DNA from: Coccinella septempunctata
Taxonomy: Eukaryota > Arthropoda > Insecta > Coleoptera > Coccinellidae
DNA: 64,000 nucleotides
Direction of reading: 5' to 3'
Assembly (NCBI RefSeq): GCF_907165205.1
Contig: NC_058197.1
Span: 12,783,266-12,847,265 of the forward strand
Positions 49,001 through 54,705 of this stretch are shown one piece after another. The translations under genes and the position numbers were made by a program. The notes beneath the pieces are model-generated. The model was given only the letters and a program-made list of their open reading frames with translations. It ran no database searches and was not told where the DNA came from. Positions within the stretch are counted from its first letter, which is position 1. Each line of letters begins with the position of its first letter.

Positions 49001-51933
49001 GTCAGCAGACCAGAGCACCAGTGTAAGTTCGAAAGACTTGGGTTATCCCCAAGCTCAAACCAGGAATGAAATTACTACAATTTTAATTTACAGATCCAAG
49101 AACTAGGCCTTCAAGGTTTCGACGTCTTCAATGAGAACACAAAGTGTCCGGACCACCTGTGTCCCTATCTGGGCAGCACGCATTACCACTGCAACCAGAA
49201 CAGGTGTCTGTATGTCACAGATAAGGAAGATGTTCTCATAATGCACAGCAAGGACTTCCACGACAACATAGAAATCCTGGATAACTTCGAATTTTACGAC
49301 AGAAACGTTGATTGTCGCCTACCTGATTGCGCAAGCAACAAAATCAACCGGCATTTCCATTGCACAAGACCAAATTGCCATTATTCCTTCGTGCAGTACT
49401 CGACCATGGCCATACACAACCAGAAACACTTGGAAGAAGCCCAGAGTAAACACGAAGACATCAAAGTTAAGAGCGAAAGTGTCGCCGACGATTGTAAGAG
49501 TGATACCGGTGATTCGACGAACCAATATAAAGCTATGAACTTGAGTTCCGGAGACAGAGTGTCAGGTATGTAGTGTTTCTTCTTGGTAGTGTGGTTTACG
49601 AGAGTTTTGAGTGTAAAATACTTTTGATTCGGGAATTTTTACTTGTTGCCTTCACCTTCAAAACGTAAAATGTACGCAGAAAGATTGCAAGACTTCTGGA
49701 ATGATCAGTTGTCATACACTGGAAAGTCTGTAGTAGATTTCGATAACTAAAGTAAAACCCCCCATGAAAAATTGATGTAGATGGCTATAGCACTTTGTAA
49801 TCGCCCTAGTTTTCCTTATAGTATGTATTTCTCTCTCTTTCTAGTGGTGAAGGCTTCTGGGACTTTTTATCCTCTTTCAACATTGCCAACTGAACAAAAT
49901 AAAACCAACGATTTAAGTAAAAATATCGACTCAGGTACGGAATGTGATTTTTTACATTCTCACTGGATAACTTATTAACCCGAAATGTTCTGTCGATGTT
50001 AACCTCTGTTGTGATATGCCTATTTTCTTTTGAACTCAAACAGCTGCTATGGTAGTATCTGATGACATGAAAATTCTAACTTAAATCTTGACTTTTGCTA
50101 TCTTAGTGGCCCCTATGCCTAGAGTTCCTTTTTTCAATAGCATGTTTTGCCTGATTTCTCACGAGCATGTTGTAGAATAATCTTCATGGTCCTTCAAATG
50201 ATGAATGAACTAATGGCATATTTCAATTTTGCAGAAACCACGTCTCAAGAAAGCAACAACACTTTGTATGGGCCAGAAATTTGCTGCTCAAGACCTTTCT
50301 GCAAGCTGAAGAGGAAATACCATTACCATTGCAATGCTTGCAACCAGGTAAATGATTGAAAATCCCAATATTGAGACAACCTAAGCCTCACGTTCAGTAT
50401 TGGACTCTTGTCTAACCTTCCATTTGTTCCAGGCTTTCTCAGAGATGGAAAAATTGGTCATCCACGTAGCCAAGCACAGCACCGGGGCCCTAAACAGCCA
50501 GCTGCAAGAAGATAACAACAACCAACAATCATCTACCTCTTCCAACAACACACCCGTTAAGACAGAACCAAAAATCAACGTGGCCCCCCTTCAATCTCTT
50601 CAAAACCCAATACCTCCGAAGCAGGAAACCGAGCACCAATACCTCCAGCCCACGTTCGATCCCTACTTCTCGAACTTCCCCCCAAATCTACAGTTCGCCC
50701 TGCTCCAGCAGCACCAGAACGCAGCCTTCTTGCCACAGTCGCTCTACCAGAACCCTTCGCTACCGCAACTGATGTTCCAACACAGCCAGCTCATGCAATC
50801 GCCCCTCATGCCGCCACAGAGCCCTTACACGGCCGAGAACTCTATGAGCCCTCTAGCTGCGATGGCCGCAAACTTGAACAAGAGGTCGCTCAGCCCGCAC
50901 GAGATGACGCAAGAGCAGAAGAAGGTCAGGATCCAGAATTCGATGAGGATATTGAAGGACGAACCTGTACCTGAAGGATATTTGAGATTTAGGTGAGTGA
51001 GGATTGTTGTACCTGTCCTATAAGTGATTATTAGTCTCAAAATTGTAACGTACATCCATCCCAGAATTTTTGGGTTAAATCCCCAAGTTTTACCAGCTTG
51101 ACTTCTCAACGCCATCAAGGCTTTTATTGCTTTGCTAGCTTATTCTACAGAAGCTTGCTATCCAGGGTTGTTCCTAGATTATTCAGAGATCTTCAGAGCT
51201 CCCCAGATAGGCAGAAAACCTATCCAAAATGAAACTTCTAATAATTGGAAAACTCTGGGGTGATTCAGCTAGCTTCTAAAATGAAGAACTTGATGAGGAC
51301 ATGTGCTGAATCAAATCACTAAATTCTCCATTTTTCCAGGTTCAATGAAGATTGCCACTACCAACACTGTGGATACAGGGAACATCAAACCCACTTCCAT
51401 TGTCAACGGCAAGATTGCGGTTACAGTTTTTGCGACAAGACCAGATTTGTGCAACACACCGCACGTCACGAGAGACTGGACACTTTGATGGGGGGAGACT
51501 TCCAACAGTACAGAGCTAACGTCGCTTGTGGAAGATCTGAATGTTCATATACCAGTAGTTTAGGTGAGTTACAACAAATCAAAACTGATGAACTCACAAC
51601 GCGCCTACTAAAAACTTCCTGAGTTAACGAGATCTATAGAGAATCTTTTCGTTTACAGGTTCCACCCAAAACAAGGCGTCCCACTTCCACTGCTTGAAAT
51701 GCGACTTCGTTTGTACGGACACCAACAAAGTGGTAGCGCACAGAAGGCAGCATCAAAAATTAGACTCCATACAGGCGGCTGGTTTCGAAAAATTCACACC
51801 CAGCCAAAACTGCAGGGTTATCAACTGTCAACACAGCGGAAAACAAACCCATTACCATTGTCTTCAGTGTCAATACGCGGTCCTTGGACTTGCTCAGATG
51901 TCCGCCCATAAGTACAGACATTTAGAGAATTGA
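443..51933 (+). CDS. cas: Castor / CASZ1-family zinc-finger transcription factor (whole gene model, 15 coding segments)
   Basis: Nuclear DNA-binding regulator. In Drosophila, castor is a late temporal-identity factor of neuroblasts, and CASZ1 is its vertebrate orthologue. I joined 443-1097, 29261-29580, 31483-31573, 46334-46499, 46685-47100, 47160-47853, 48383-48533, 48615-48818, 48873-49022, 49094-49565, 49845-49934, 50235-50347, 50433-50992, 51340-51563 and 51659-51933. Every junction is GT-AG and phase-compatible, and the total of 4581 nt gives 1526 residues. From about residue 400 there are twelve repeats of the CASZ pattern (C-x3/5-C, then an H-x-H-C core such as HFHC, HYHC or HIHC, then C and H-x3/5-H). 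A serine/asparagine-rich spacer follows module 4, an AT-hook-like RKRGRPPK lies at about 882-889 after module 6, and a Q/P-rich spacer precedes module 10. The N-terminal 350 residues are acidic and low-complexity with PMDLS at 104-108. The start ATG at 443 has a good context (AAAATGG) just after an acceptor; an upstream in-frame start on an unseen exon remains possible. Orthology is very secure; exact ends of the small exons are inferred. Confidence 0.95.
1181..3990. repeat. Higher-order tandem repeat (about 280-bp dimer, ten copies) in cas intron 1
   Basis: About 2.8 kb is built from two related half-units. The A half is about 156 bp and starts near CTGTTGTCC; the B half is about 124 bp and starts near CTGATGTCC. 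Together they form a dimer of about 280 bp. B halves begin at about 1316, 1586, 1867, 2147, 2428, 2708, 2988, 3268, 3551 and 3832. Both halves share TTGTCC-type and GGGACAA blocks, AACTGGACTACnAAGTAGTT and ATTCGATATC. The first dimers are more divergent. The last four show a larger period of two dimers (about 563 bp): private variants such as a TTATTGGAT insertion occur in every second dimer. The array lies about 80 bp after the exon 1 donor. It is satellite-like and I see no coding function; short minus-strand frames in it only reflect the repeat. Confidence 0.95.
4275..4466. mobile_element. Short hAT-like MITE relic in cas intron 1
   Basis: A 192-bp segment starts CAGTGGCGT and ends ACGCCACTG, a perfect 9-bp inverted pair typical of hAT-type termini. 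It has no coding capacity. The 8 bases on either side do not match, so the target-site duplication is lost or the ends are coincidental. Confidence 0.5.
4467..10099 (+). other. cas intron 1, unique-looking sequence
   Basis: No exon with a homologous-looking product is visible on either strand. Open frames are short, AT-driven and without recognizable motifs. Several patches are rich in TGTCA/TGACA. A conserved enhancer could be present, but I cannot demonstrate one from a single sequence. Confidence 0.5.
10100..10285. mobile_element. hAT-type MITE with 8-bp target-site duplication
   Basis: The 186-bp element begins CAAGGGTGG and ends CCACTG (reverse complement CAGTGG). It is bounded by CTTAAAGG at 10092-10099 and CTCAAAGG at 10286-10293, which match at 7 of 8 positions, as expected for a hAT duplication. 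The termini carry G-runs (GGGGGG, GGGGGC on the complement) seen in many insect hAT elements. It is non-autonomous. Confidence 0.7.
10286..10954 (+). other. cas intron 1, no feature seen
   Basis: AT-rich intronic sequence. A 72-residue minus-strand frame (10703-10921) has no recognizable motif and is taken as chance. Confidence 0.4.
10955..11338. repeat. Two-copy tandem repeat, period about 191 bp
   Basis: The copy from 10955 (TTAATTTTTTCTTAGAA) recurs from about 11147. Long near-identical blocks such as ATTATTATGCTCATCGATAT and TTTTTTAGCTATTGATTAAT appear in both, and each copy ends near TTTTCCAGAA. It is AT-rich, intronic and without coding potential. Confidence 0.9.
12064..12262. repeat. 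Two-copy tandem repeat, period about 122 bp
   Basis: A block containing ATCCTTTTAATGATTTTGAA, then TTTCAACCCCTATTTTCAG and AGTGCAAA, occurs at about 12070 and again at about 12192. The second copy is cut short. It is an intronic local duplication. Confidence 0.88.
12263..15509 (+). other. cas intron 1, no gene seen
   Basis: No supported gene. Around 13855-14070 there is a G/C-run-rich patch (GGCCCCCC, CAGGGGCCCC, GAGGCCCC) that looks like an old hAT-type fragment, but I could not find paired ends. The remainder is AT-rich and featureless to my reading. Confidence 0.4.
15510..16080. mobile_element. Foldback (long inverted repeat) MITE, about 570 bp
   Basis: The left end CCTACACCAGACAAATCACC pairs with the right end, whose complement begins CCTACACCAGCCAAAACACC. 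Pairing continues inward: ACAAATTTATTACAA-type tracts, and TAAAGCTACCT near 15650 against AGGT..TAGCTTTA near 15960. Nearly the whole element is therefore a hairpin with arms of roughly 280 bp, centred near 15795. There is no coding capacity, and I did not identify a clear target-site duplication. Confidence 0.8.
16081..17837 (+). other. cas intron 1, no feature seen
   Basis: Overlapping short open frames around 16335-17000 show no motif and no codon pattern that would support a gene. Confidence 0.4.
17838..18302 (+). mobile_element. 5'-truncated copy of a TA-flanked foldback MITE family (copy 1)
   Basis: It shares the body and right end with the elements at 24524-25134 and 30003-30697: TTTGATGAATC, ACACAAGATATCAACCACGT, CCACAGATGTG, TATATCTTTTTATCAGGGC, GTGTTTCTTTTGACCTCAAG, ending CACCCTG. 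The left inverted terminus is missing. The flanking right dinucleotide is CA rather than TA. Confidence 0.8.
18303..19391 (+). other. cas intron 1, no gene supported
   Basis: A 143-residue minus-strand frame (18706-19137) is the longest open frame of the stretch, but it has no recognizable domain and I judge it to be chance. A short (TA)n run lies near 18655. Confidence 0.4.
19392..20278 (-). pseudogene. mariner transposase, broken copy 1
   Basis: Read leftwards from 20278, the frame starts MSIEIVKIEKLEYRAIIKYL. It carries the paired helix-turn-helix region of mariner transposases (PSYATVKNW, GRKF-like RGKF, DDRSRRP, then ISEALNISYESV and WIPKCLN). After about 150 codons it shifts frame near 19817 and continues with NRIVTMDQTWVHFY, EWRHSGSP, the SVFWDCHGVIMIDFL block and TITGDYYSTLL. 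Homology stops near 19560, before the third catalytic aspartate region, and the last ~50 codons of that frame are unrelated. The copy is therefore inactive through a frameshift and a 3' truncation. It lies antisense within cas intron 1. Terminal repeats were not delimited. Confidence 0.9.
20279..24522 (+). other. cas intron 1, no gene seen
   Basis: No supported exon or element. CA/CACG-type microsatellites occur near 21510-21525 and 23575-23590. Open frames of 60-90 codons appear on both strands without motif content. Confidence 0.4.
24524..25134 (+). mobile_element. Complete TA-flanked foldback MITE (copy 2)
   Basis: The 611-bp element starts CAGGGTGAGT and ends ACTTACCCTG, directly bordered by TA at 24522-24523 and 25135-25136. 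TIRs are about 70 bp and nearly identical, both containing AGATTCTTGAGGTCAAAAGA followed by AACACTTTTT in the inward direction. The TA duplication and CAGGG ends point to the Tc1/mariner/pogo superfamily. There is no coding sequence. Two related copies lie in the same gene. Confidence 0.88.
25342..25700 (+). pseudogene. Tc1-like transposase relic (N-terminal HTH region)
   Basis: The frame ending at 25551 contains ILSTFNAGLIQQEVANRFCV followed by SQSVVSRA. This matches the helix-turn-helix of Tc1-family transposases (AGxxQxxVAxxxxVSQSVVSR). A stop follows at once. In another frame GRRARATTIAQDRLIRLIER continues the typical linker and second DNA-binding half, then NPF. Stops and frameshifts show it is dead, and the catalytic domain is not visible downstream. 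Confidence 0.7.
25701..26520 (+). other. cas intron 1, no feature beyond a short GAC repeat
   Basis: A (GAC/ACG)n run lies near 25875-25890. No gene or element is supported. Confidence 0.4.
26521..27401 (-). pseudogene. mariner transposase, broken copy 2 (same family as copy 1)
   Basis: Read leftwards from 27401, EKLEYRAIIKYLHLKGLRGK starts the N-terminal HTH domain, in frame to DDRSRRPVFVSVPEN. After several frameshifts, NRIVTMDETWVHLYDPETK and EWRHSGSPRPKKF follow, including the first catalytic-region motif TMDETWVH. Further left (26530-26700) the complement still encodes GKLSKGVLFLQDNA, KSHVA and YPPYSPDLAPSDY, the third catalytic region that copy 1 lacks. A small deletion removes the PAH part of DNAPAH. 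Multiple frameshifts make it inactive. Terminal repeats were not delimited. Confidence 0.9.
27580..27960 (+). pseudogene. Non-LTR retrotransposon relic (RNase H and C-terminal Cys motif)
   Basis: Across shifting frames the plus strand reads SDTQAATKAFTE-like sequence, then LRKLNEMGKNNKV, a GYPKIEENEK segment matching the GHSGIEGNEKAD motif of retroelement RNase H, and further on AETDWCKFCEKKDQI. The last fits the C-terminal C-x2-C motif of jockey/I-type LINE polyproteins. Stops interrupt every frame. This is an inference from short motifs. Confidence 0.5.
27961..28942 (+). other. cas intron 1, no feature seen
   Basis: Minus-strand open frames at 28429-28793 have no recognizable motif. Confidence 0.35.
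28943..29086. repeat. 55-bp inverted repeat / long hairpin just upstream of cas exon 2
   Basis: The arms 28943-28997 and 29032-29086 are reverse complements over 55 bp with two mismatches, separated by a 34-nt spacer. Both contain the motifs GCGCTACTGAGTACTATACA and ACCCAATATGG or their complements. It ends 174 bp before the exon 2 acceptor boundary. It could be a small foldback element, or in RNA a stable stem in the pre-mRNA. Confidence 0.92.
29261..29580 (+). CDS. cas: cas coding exon 2 (Pro/Ser/Thr-rich)
   Basis: Acceptor TTTTTTCCAG at 29251-29260; donor AGG/GTAAGT at 29580/29581. It encodes residues 219-325, beginning GKLFENFNFHLP, then a proline-rich stretch (PPNQPPTPPSTPLSP), TITSSSQNSSSK and an acidic/basic tail. 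It enters in phase 1 and leaves in phase 0. It joins exon 1 and exon 3 without breaking the frame. The region is low-complexity and probably disordered. Confidence 0.85.
29581..30002 (+). other. cas intron 2, 5' part
   Basis: TACAGGGTG occurs at about 29706 and again at about 29931. These look like termini of further small elements of the CAGGGTG type, but I could not pair the ends. Confidence 0.4.
30003..30697 (-). mobile_element. TA-flanked foldback MITE (copy 3), in reverse orientation, in cas intron 2
   Basis: About 695 bp bounded by TA at 30001-30002 and 30698-30699. Termini are CGGGGAGTC and CTCACCCCCTG. The body is the reverse complement of the copy at 24524-25134 (for example CCCTGATAAAAAGATTTAGC against the forward TATATCTTTTTATCAGGG). 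TIRs include AGATTCTTGAGATCAAAAGA and its complement. It is non-coding. Confidence 0.85.
30698..31482 (+). other. cas intron 2, 3' part, no feature seen
   Basis: Directly after copy 3 of the MITE there is a second ATTCACCCTGTATA end, perhaps a nested or older terminus. Nothing else is supported. Confidence 0.4.
31483..31573 (+). CDS. cas: cas coding exon 3 (short)
   Basis: A 91-nt exon between acceptor CTTCTTTTTCAG and donor ACG/GTAAGTC. It encodes residues 326-355, beginning GMFSYASSFPYGQLKTENSS. Phase 0 in, phase 1 out. It contains LKTENS, which resembles a sumoylation-type psi-K-x-E site. It is supported by the frame fit with exons 2 and 4. Confidence 0.8.
31574..33620 (+). other. cas intron 3, 5' part, no gene seen
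   Basis: No exon or element is supported. An ~85-bp segment near 33257-33345 (GATTTGACGTTTCGAA to CTTCGACGAAATCC) recurs in diverged form at 34671-34757. Confidence 0.4.
33621..34208. repeat. Dispersed direct repeat, copy 1
   Basis: About 590 bp starting TGGGGAATTCTCCTCAATTT and ending CAGAAGGAGTATTCCCTATT. It is repeated in the same orientation at 36295-36820. Shared blocks include GCATATGCAAGTTTAAA, AAATGCACCGCG, ACTATTCAAAATCATTC, CAGCCATCTTTGTCTATCT and CAGTCGATGTTGCCAACTTG. Nature unknown; no open frame is conserved between copies. Confidence 0.9.
34209..35670 (+). other. cas intron 3, no gene supported
   Basis: GC-richer patches near 34840-35460 generate overlapping minus-strand frames (35116-35462) with arginine-rich, motif-free translations. 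I take them as chance. Confidence 0.4.
35674..36011. mobile_element. MITE with TAA target duplication (PIF/Harbinger-like)
   Basis: The 338-bp element starts AGGCCGGTCCATACTACT and ends AGTAGTGTGGACCGCCCT. It is bordered by TAA at 35671-35673 and 36012-36014. The inside is unusual in its density of CTCG/GACTCG words. A 3-bp TAA duplication fits the PIF/Harbinger superfamily. It has no coding capacity. Confidence 0.78.
36295..36820. repeat. Dispersed direct repeat, copy 2
   Basis: Second copy of the repeat at 33621-34208, about 2.7 kb downstream in the same orientation. It is diverged by scattered substitutions and by a deletion near its right end (after TTTTTAAGTGT). Confidence 0.9.
36821..38537 (+). 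other. cas intron 3, no gene supported
   Basis: A 137-residue minus-strand frame (37841-38254) has no recognizable motif. A GCGCCATCTA word at 38475-38484 matches the CTCF core and is listed separately. Confidence 0.4.
38475..38484. promoter_or_regulatory. CTCF-like core motif in cas intron 3
   Basis: GCGCCATCTA matches the complement of the conserved CTCF core (AGATGGCGC). A single 10-bp match is weak evidence for binding. Confidence 0.25.
38538..38870. mobile_element. MITE with TAA target duplication and 28-bp TIRs
   Basis: The 333-bp element begins TGCCCGTTTTCACCAACGAT. Its right end is the complement, TGCCTGTTTTCACCAACGAT, with the similarity continuing into CCCTAAA/CTCTAAA. It is flanked by TAA at 38535-38537 and 38871-38873. 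The duplication and size fit a PIF/Harbinger-type non-autonomous element. It is non-coding. Confidence 0.88.
38871..46333 (+). other. cas intron 3, 3' part, no gene supported
   Basis: Open frames such as 39909-40337 and 43598-43948 lack motifs and overlap other frames of similar length, so I reject them. TGTCA/CATAGA-rich patches lie at 39190-39290 and 42061-42170. Very AT-rich tracts span 42750-43460 and 44690-45430. Confidence 0.4.
42663..42677. repeat. Short interstitial insect-telomere-like (TTAGG)3 tract
   Basis: Three TTAGG units followed by TTT. The tract is flanked on both sides by copies of AATTTCAATAGAAATTTGTT, at about 42647 and about 42691. TTAGG is the telomeric repeat of many insects. 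The tract is too short to exclude chance. Confidence 0.5.
46334..51933 (+). CDS. cas: cas coding exons 4-15 (zinc-module cluster)
   Basis: Twelve exons (46334-46499, 46685-47100, 47160-47853, 48383-48533, 48615-48818, 48873-49022, 49094-49565, 49845-49934, 50235-50347, 50433-50992, 51340-51563, 51659-51933) with introns of about 50 to 530 nt. They encode residues 356-1526. Zinc modules start with ECGSSYC (C400), then DCSDRFSNC, ECGASYC, VCPFENC, SCDASC, ICEESC, KCPDHLC, DCRLPDC, CCSRPFC, DCHYQHC, ACGRSEC and NCRVINC. Several modules are split by an intron in the middle. The AT-hook-like motif RKRGRPPK is in 48615-48818. Exons 48873-49022 (150 nt) and 49845-49934 (90 nt) are symmetric, so skipping either keeps the frame. 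The stop TGA is at 51931-51933. Confidence 0.94.
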
Positions 51934-52341
51934 GAAGGTGAAACAATATATTTTTGTAAAAAAAACTCCACGGGAAATGTCCAATCTCACAAATCGCCTA
52001 TTTATTCGGAAAAATCACGAAATTTCTCGAATAGACCTGCACATATCGATTGCAATCTTCCTGTCCATCTCAGTCTTCCAATACTCTGGTAATTTTATCA
52101 ACCCGGGACATTTTCTCCAACAGAAAACAATCCATTTTACCGGATATCAGAGCGGATATTAAGTGATAAAAATTAGCAAGTCTTTTGCTAAGTTTTGAGA
52201 CCTTTGAGTTGATAGCGTCATAGATATTTATAATTTTTTTGAGATTATCTGAATAGTTTATATAAAATATTATGGAGAAAGAGACACTATTGTAACTTTT
52301 AAATGACACGAAAGAAATTCCAATTTAAAAATTAATATCGT

Positions 52342-52349
52342 TGTAAATA
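52342..52349 (+). promoter_or_regulatory. Pumilio-type element in cas 3' UTR
   Basis: TGTAAATA matches the Pumilio recognition element UGUANAUA exactly. A related TGTACATT follows at 52352. An 8-mer in AT-rich sequence may be chance. Confidence 0.3.
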
Positions 52350-52467
52350 TTTGTACATTATTAGTTTCGTAAGGTTTCCTAACTTTAAAAATGTAAAATA
52401 TATTCTGTACATACCTGAAACCACACCTCATTTATCATTTTGGAGGAAGCAAAGCATTGGACGTACT

Positions 52468-52473
52468 AATAAA
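52468..52473 (+). terminator. Candidate cas polyadenylation signal
   Basis: AATAAA about 535 nt after the cas stop codon; it is the first canonical signal I found. Confidence 0.45.
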
Positions 52474-54332
52474 TTATCGTTATATAAAATATCAGGGTAG
52501 AAATCCCAGTAATTTATTTTTTTTATTTATTTTCACGAATGTAATCTGTAACTTAGTTACACATTTCAAGGTTATCCAAGAGCACTTCATACGTGAAACA
52601 AATTTATTATTCGAATAGATATCATTAATTTGCAGGAAGAATAAATTCTGTTGCATCAAAAACGTTGCGAAGTAGAAATATTCCCTAATTTTTGAGAGGT
52701 TCAACGAGAAAAAAATCTTCAAAAATATAACTCCTAACACTCATAAAAAATATTACCGGAAAATTGAGGAATATATCTCGACGAATTGGTTCTTCTTGGA
52801 GATTCTTTGAAAATGTTCAGTAGGGATCAATTTCAACCGGAAAAAGACATGAGTAGAATTAGAAAATAGAGTTTTTTAGATAGAGGCCTTTTGGAATAGC
52901 TTAGTGCCTTAGATAAAAGACGGATAATATTTACAGTGCCTTTTTGGCGATTTTTTTGAGGTAGAGATTTTATGGTAGAAAATTTGGGCCTTCTAGATTT
53001 TTAAAACAGAAAATCAAGAGAATCATCAGGTAGGTTCAAACTACTCCCTTCAAACAAATAATTAACTCTTCTGTATCTTCACATAGCATGACAATATCGG
53101 AAAAATTACCTTCTGGTTTTCCTACCTGATGATCTCTTGAATATAAAATCAGGTGGAAATACAATAAACAAATAAAAATATCATTCCATTAAGTGCCATA
53201 ATATACAGATATCAATCTAGAGTTAGCATAGAGTAGATGAGAGGGTTTCCATTCTGTACTAAAAACCAACTAACCTCATGGGTTATTAACTCAGAAGATA
53301 AATTGAACAGATATTGATATCCCTCTCAAACAGTGTCATATCTAAAAAGCTGTTTTATTTTTTTGACCTTGTACATTTTCTGACAACTTTCGATCCAGTG
53401 AATTGTTTTGCCATATAAAGTATCTTTCGTTTGTTTTTCCTGGTATCCGAAAGATACTCGGTTCAATTTTCAGTTGTTTTTGGTTATTTCTGTTTTTATT
53501 TTAAGTGTTTTCTTCTGTTCATAGCTAGTCTTTCTTTTTTTCCATATATGGCTTTATTCTACATCTTCTTTTAAATTGTATACGTATATATTATATCGAA
53601 TACCTATATATTTTTCGGCGATTGTCGATAAGAAATTTTGATTTTAGTTGTATTTTATTTAATTTAATGATAATGTATGTATTGTTAGAGAGTATGAGTG
53701 TTTATGTTAATTCTGTGATTGTATGTGTTTTCTTTTTTTATAAAAAAATATTTATATCTACGATTGTTTTTTTCATAAAAAAAAAATCAAAACCCTCATC
53801 CCAACTTTGATTGTTGCACTGTTATTTCTTAGATCTGAGAAGCATTCAAGTAGGACGAATTTGGAGATAACCCACAATAACCAGTTTCACCATTGTACCT
53901 ATTTACCATTCCATTTGAAGAGGGTTTCCGACTGACATCAAATGGATTAATTAATGTGGCCCTTATCTGAGGCATTTATTCCTAATGAAACATGCCTCGC
54001 AACATAATTTTGAACGAATATTTCGCGTGAATTGGCAGCTTGAAGAGCTGCAAAGTCACGCCAGAAATTAGATCACTTTGTAGAGTAATATGGGGTGATT
54101 TGATAAAAGGATAAGATCAGTAAGACCAAAAAAATATAGGAGACTCATAAATGATTTTAACATCCCAGTAGGCGGTGGATCTCTTGGCCCACACAGTTAT
54201 GCAATGCCAACTGCAATGTTACAATGATTTATAAAGACCGTGTGAATCTTTTTCATTTAAGTGACCTTATCCCATTTTTTCACCAAGTCACTAATCGTCT
54301 CTCCAAAGTGGGAACCCCTTAAAAAATTTAAG

Positions 54333-54440
54333 ATGCTCAACTCAACTCACGAACTTGTATTGTGAGTTGTCGTTCCTATGAGGCGCCATCTATGAGGCTG
54401 TGAAAAAAGTAGAAGTGGCTGCCATCTGTCGACGAACTTT
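54333..54440. repeat. Direct repeat flanking the chitinase gene, upstream copy
   Basis: Shares AACTCA..., TGTATTG(T/G)GAGTTGTCG, CGCCATCTATGAG and GTAGAAGT/ATAGAAGT blocks with 56685-56790, in the same orientation. It includes a CTCF-like core GCGCCATCTA at 54383-54392. Confidence 0.75.
54383..54392. promoter_or_regulatory. CTCF-like core motif upstream of the chitinase gene
   Basis: GCGCCATCTA, the complement of the CTCF core. It lies inside the flanking direct repeat, about 310 bp before the inferred start codon. Confidence 0.3.
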
Positions 54441-54705
54441 CCAACTATGTTTTACTGTGTTAATTTTCGTAGATATCTATATACGATTGCGATCGATATT
54501 TTAGGTTAGAATCATTTGACGTCTACTAACCTAGTTATCTATGTCTTTGACCTTGAAATTTAAAACGTCAGGAACTCCGGAAGTGAAATAGTATACCAAA
54601 CAATGTAATATTCTAATCTAACGTTGTTGACAACATTGATAACTAGAAACAATGGAAATGCATGTTAGTTCGTGTTTACATAAATTCCAATAGTGCACAA
54701 GTATA

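Larger units (their letters stand above)
51934..52473 (+). other. cas: Probable cas 3' UTR
   Basis: Non-coding, AT-rich sequence after the stop codon. The first clear AATAAA is at 52468-52473; others occur at 53163-53168 and 53171-53176, so longer 3' ends are possible. The UTR extent is inferred from these signals only. Confidence 0.5.
52474..54705 (+). other. Intergenic region between cas and the chitinase gene
   Basis: AT-rich. It may include distal cas 3' UTR (AATAAA at 53163 and 53171). No open frame with a recognizable product. A segment at about 54333-54440 is repeated downstream of the chitinase gene at about 56685-56790. Confidence 0.45.
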
